Positions 20,111 through 20,808 of a stretch of 20,808 bases of DNA are shown in pieces. The position numbers and the translations under genes are program-made. The notes under the pieces are model-generated. The model worked only from the letters and a program-made list of their open reading frames with translations, made no database searches and was not told the origin of the DNA. The stretch's first letter is position 1; each line of letters starts with the position of its first letter. This stretch comes from Conidiobolus incongruus B7586 (taxonomy: Eukaryota > Entomophthoromycota > Entomophthoromycetes > Entomophthorales > Conidiobolaceae): contig JNEM01013846.1 of NCBI GenBank assembly GCA_000697335.1, positions 1 to 20,808 on the forward strand, given 5' to 3'.

Positions 20111-20155
20111 AATTGATATTGTATAATAAACTCTGTTGATTATACAATATCAATT
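20111..20155. repeat. 17-bp perfect inverted repeat
   Basis: The left arm (20111-20127, AATTGATATTGTATAAT) is the exact reverse complement of the right arm (20139-20155), with an 11-base spacer. Pairing continues weakly outward through A and T bases. It could be a small fold-back element, a cruciform-forming site, or palindrome scar. Confidence 0.8.
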
Positions 20156-20808
20156 ATTTTTTAACAGTTTGAATTTTATTGTATAGTTTATAGGAAAAAT
20201 AATATCTATATTGAAAATTTTATAAATATTCGGATCTTTACACATATTAGGAATAATGAATAATTAATAGTCAATTAAATAATATAAAGAATTTATTAAT
20301 ATCAGATAATTAAATTCAAGTTACATAGCTTCAAAATATTAATTGGATATTTTAATTAAATATATAATATTTGTACTTTATACTTAAATATTTAATTTTA
20401 ATAAACTAAATAATATAAATTAATATCATAAGTATTAAGTATTAATTTGATTATAATCGCTCCAGAAATCGATTGATATTATCTATTTAAAATTTAGATA
20501 AAATTTTCAAAATTTACACAAATAAATAAATATATAAATTATTAATACTATGCTTTTATATTAATAACTATTTATTAAATACTTAGAAAGCCTTTAATAC
20601 TTACTAGACTGTTCTTTATATTAAAAATTAATTTTTTTATAATATACTATTATATTATCTAAAATAATTATAATAACAAATATTTTAATTTAATGATTAT
20701 ATTAAATTAATATAGTTTTTTCCATATATTTTAATTTAGGAAATAATTAAAATTTTAACTTTAATAATATATTATTTTATGTTAATTTAATATGAATATT
20801 TAATTTAT

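Larger units (their letters stand above)
17667..20808. other. long AT-rich stretch without a convincing gene
   Basis: More than 3 kb with dense stops. A 63-residue open frame at 17703-17894 is hydrophobic low-complexity sequence of the kind AT-rich DNA gives by chance. Small less AT-rich patches at 18070-18190 and about 19190-19340 hold only short open frames. Two inverted repeats (18910-18927, 20111-20155) are listed separately. The last 250 bases are almost pure A+T. Confidence 0.55.

Noticed and set aside
20560-20808. Possible fourth mariner relic on the minus strand at the window edge
   Set aside because: A short stretch could be read as resembling the transposase core, but I found none of the ordered nucleotide blocks shared by copies A, B and C. 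At this composition the likeness is within chance.
1-20808. tRNA, rRNA, telomere repeats or CRISPR arrays
   Set aside because: I looked for T-loop-like motifs, G+C-rich structured islands and regular spaced repeats on both strands and found none that hold up.

Overview
The window looks like nuclear DNA from a very AT-rich fungus. The evidence is a proteinase K-type secreted subtilase with an I9 propeptide, one short 59-base GT-AG intron in a long ankyrin-repeat gene, intergenic DNA that looks roughly 80 percent A+T, and mariner transposons damaged by C-to-T and G-to-A change. An early-diverging, protease-rich lineage such as Entomophthoromycotina (Conidiobolus-like) would fit, but that placement is inference, not a sequence match.

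Layout. Positions 1-1285 hold a hypermutated mariner transposon (copy A) whose 5' part is tandemly duplicated. Positions 2575-3741 (minus) encode an apparently intact secreted subtilisin-like serine protease. Positions 5703-6869 (minus) hold a dead paralogue of exactly the same span, with about six in-frame stops and two opposite single-base frameshifts. Positions 7995-8692 hold a much less mutated mariner derivative (copy B) whose catalytic core is cleanly missing, so a 155-residue DNA-binding-domain protein remains open. Positions 9058-10031 (minus) hold a third, very AT-rich mariner relic (copy C). Its central catalytic part is missing, and exactly at that gap lies a perfect 19-base Tn5 mosaic end, the sequence of Nextera library adapters. 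It is almost certainly an assembly or trimming artefact.

After about 2 kb without genes, positions 12313-17045 (minus) carry a two-exon gene for a 1557-residue protein with N-terminal ankyrin repeats, a long helical or coiled-coil middle and a Ser-rich tail. I do not recognise its family beyond that. Upstream of it, on the plus strand, are two small uncertain ORFs, one with a faint HMG-box-like spacing. Positions 17667-20808 hold AT-rich DNA with no convincing gene but a perfect 17-bp inverted repeat.

How the parts relate: the two subtilases are a local duplication pair in which one member has died. The three mariner relics lie on both sides of that pair and appear to have been degraded by a process resembling repeat-induced point mutation. 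The ankyrin gene appears functionally unrelated. I saw no tRNA, rRNA or CRISPR array.
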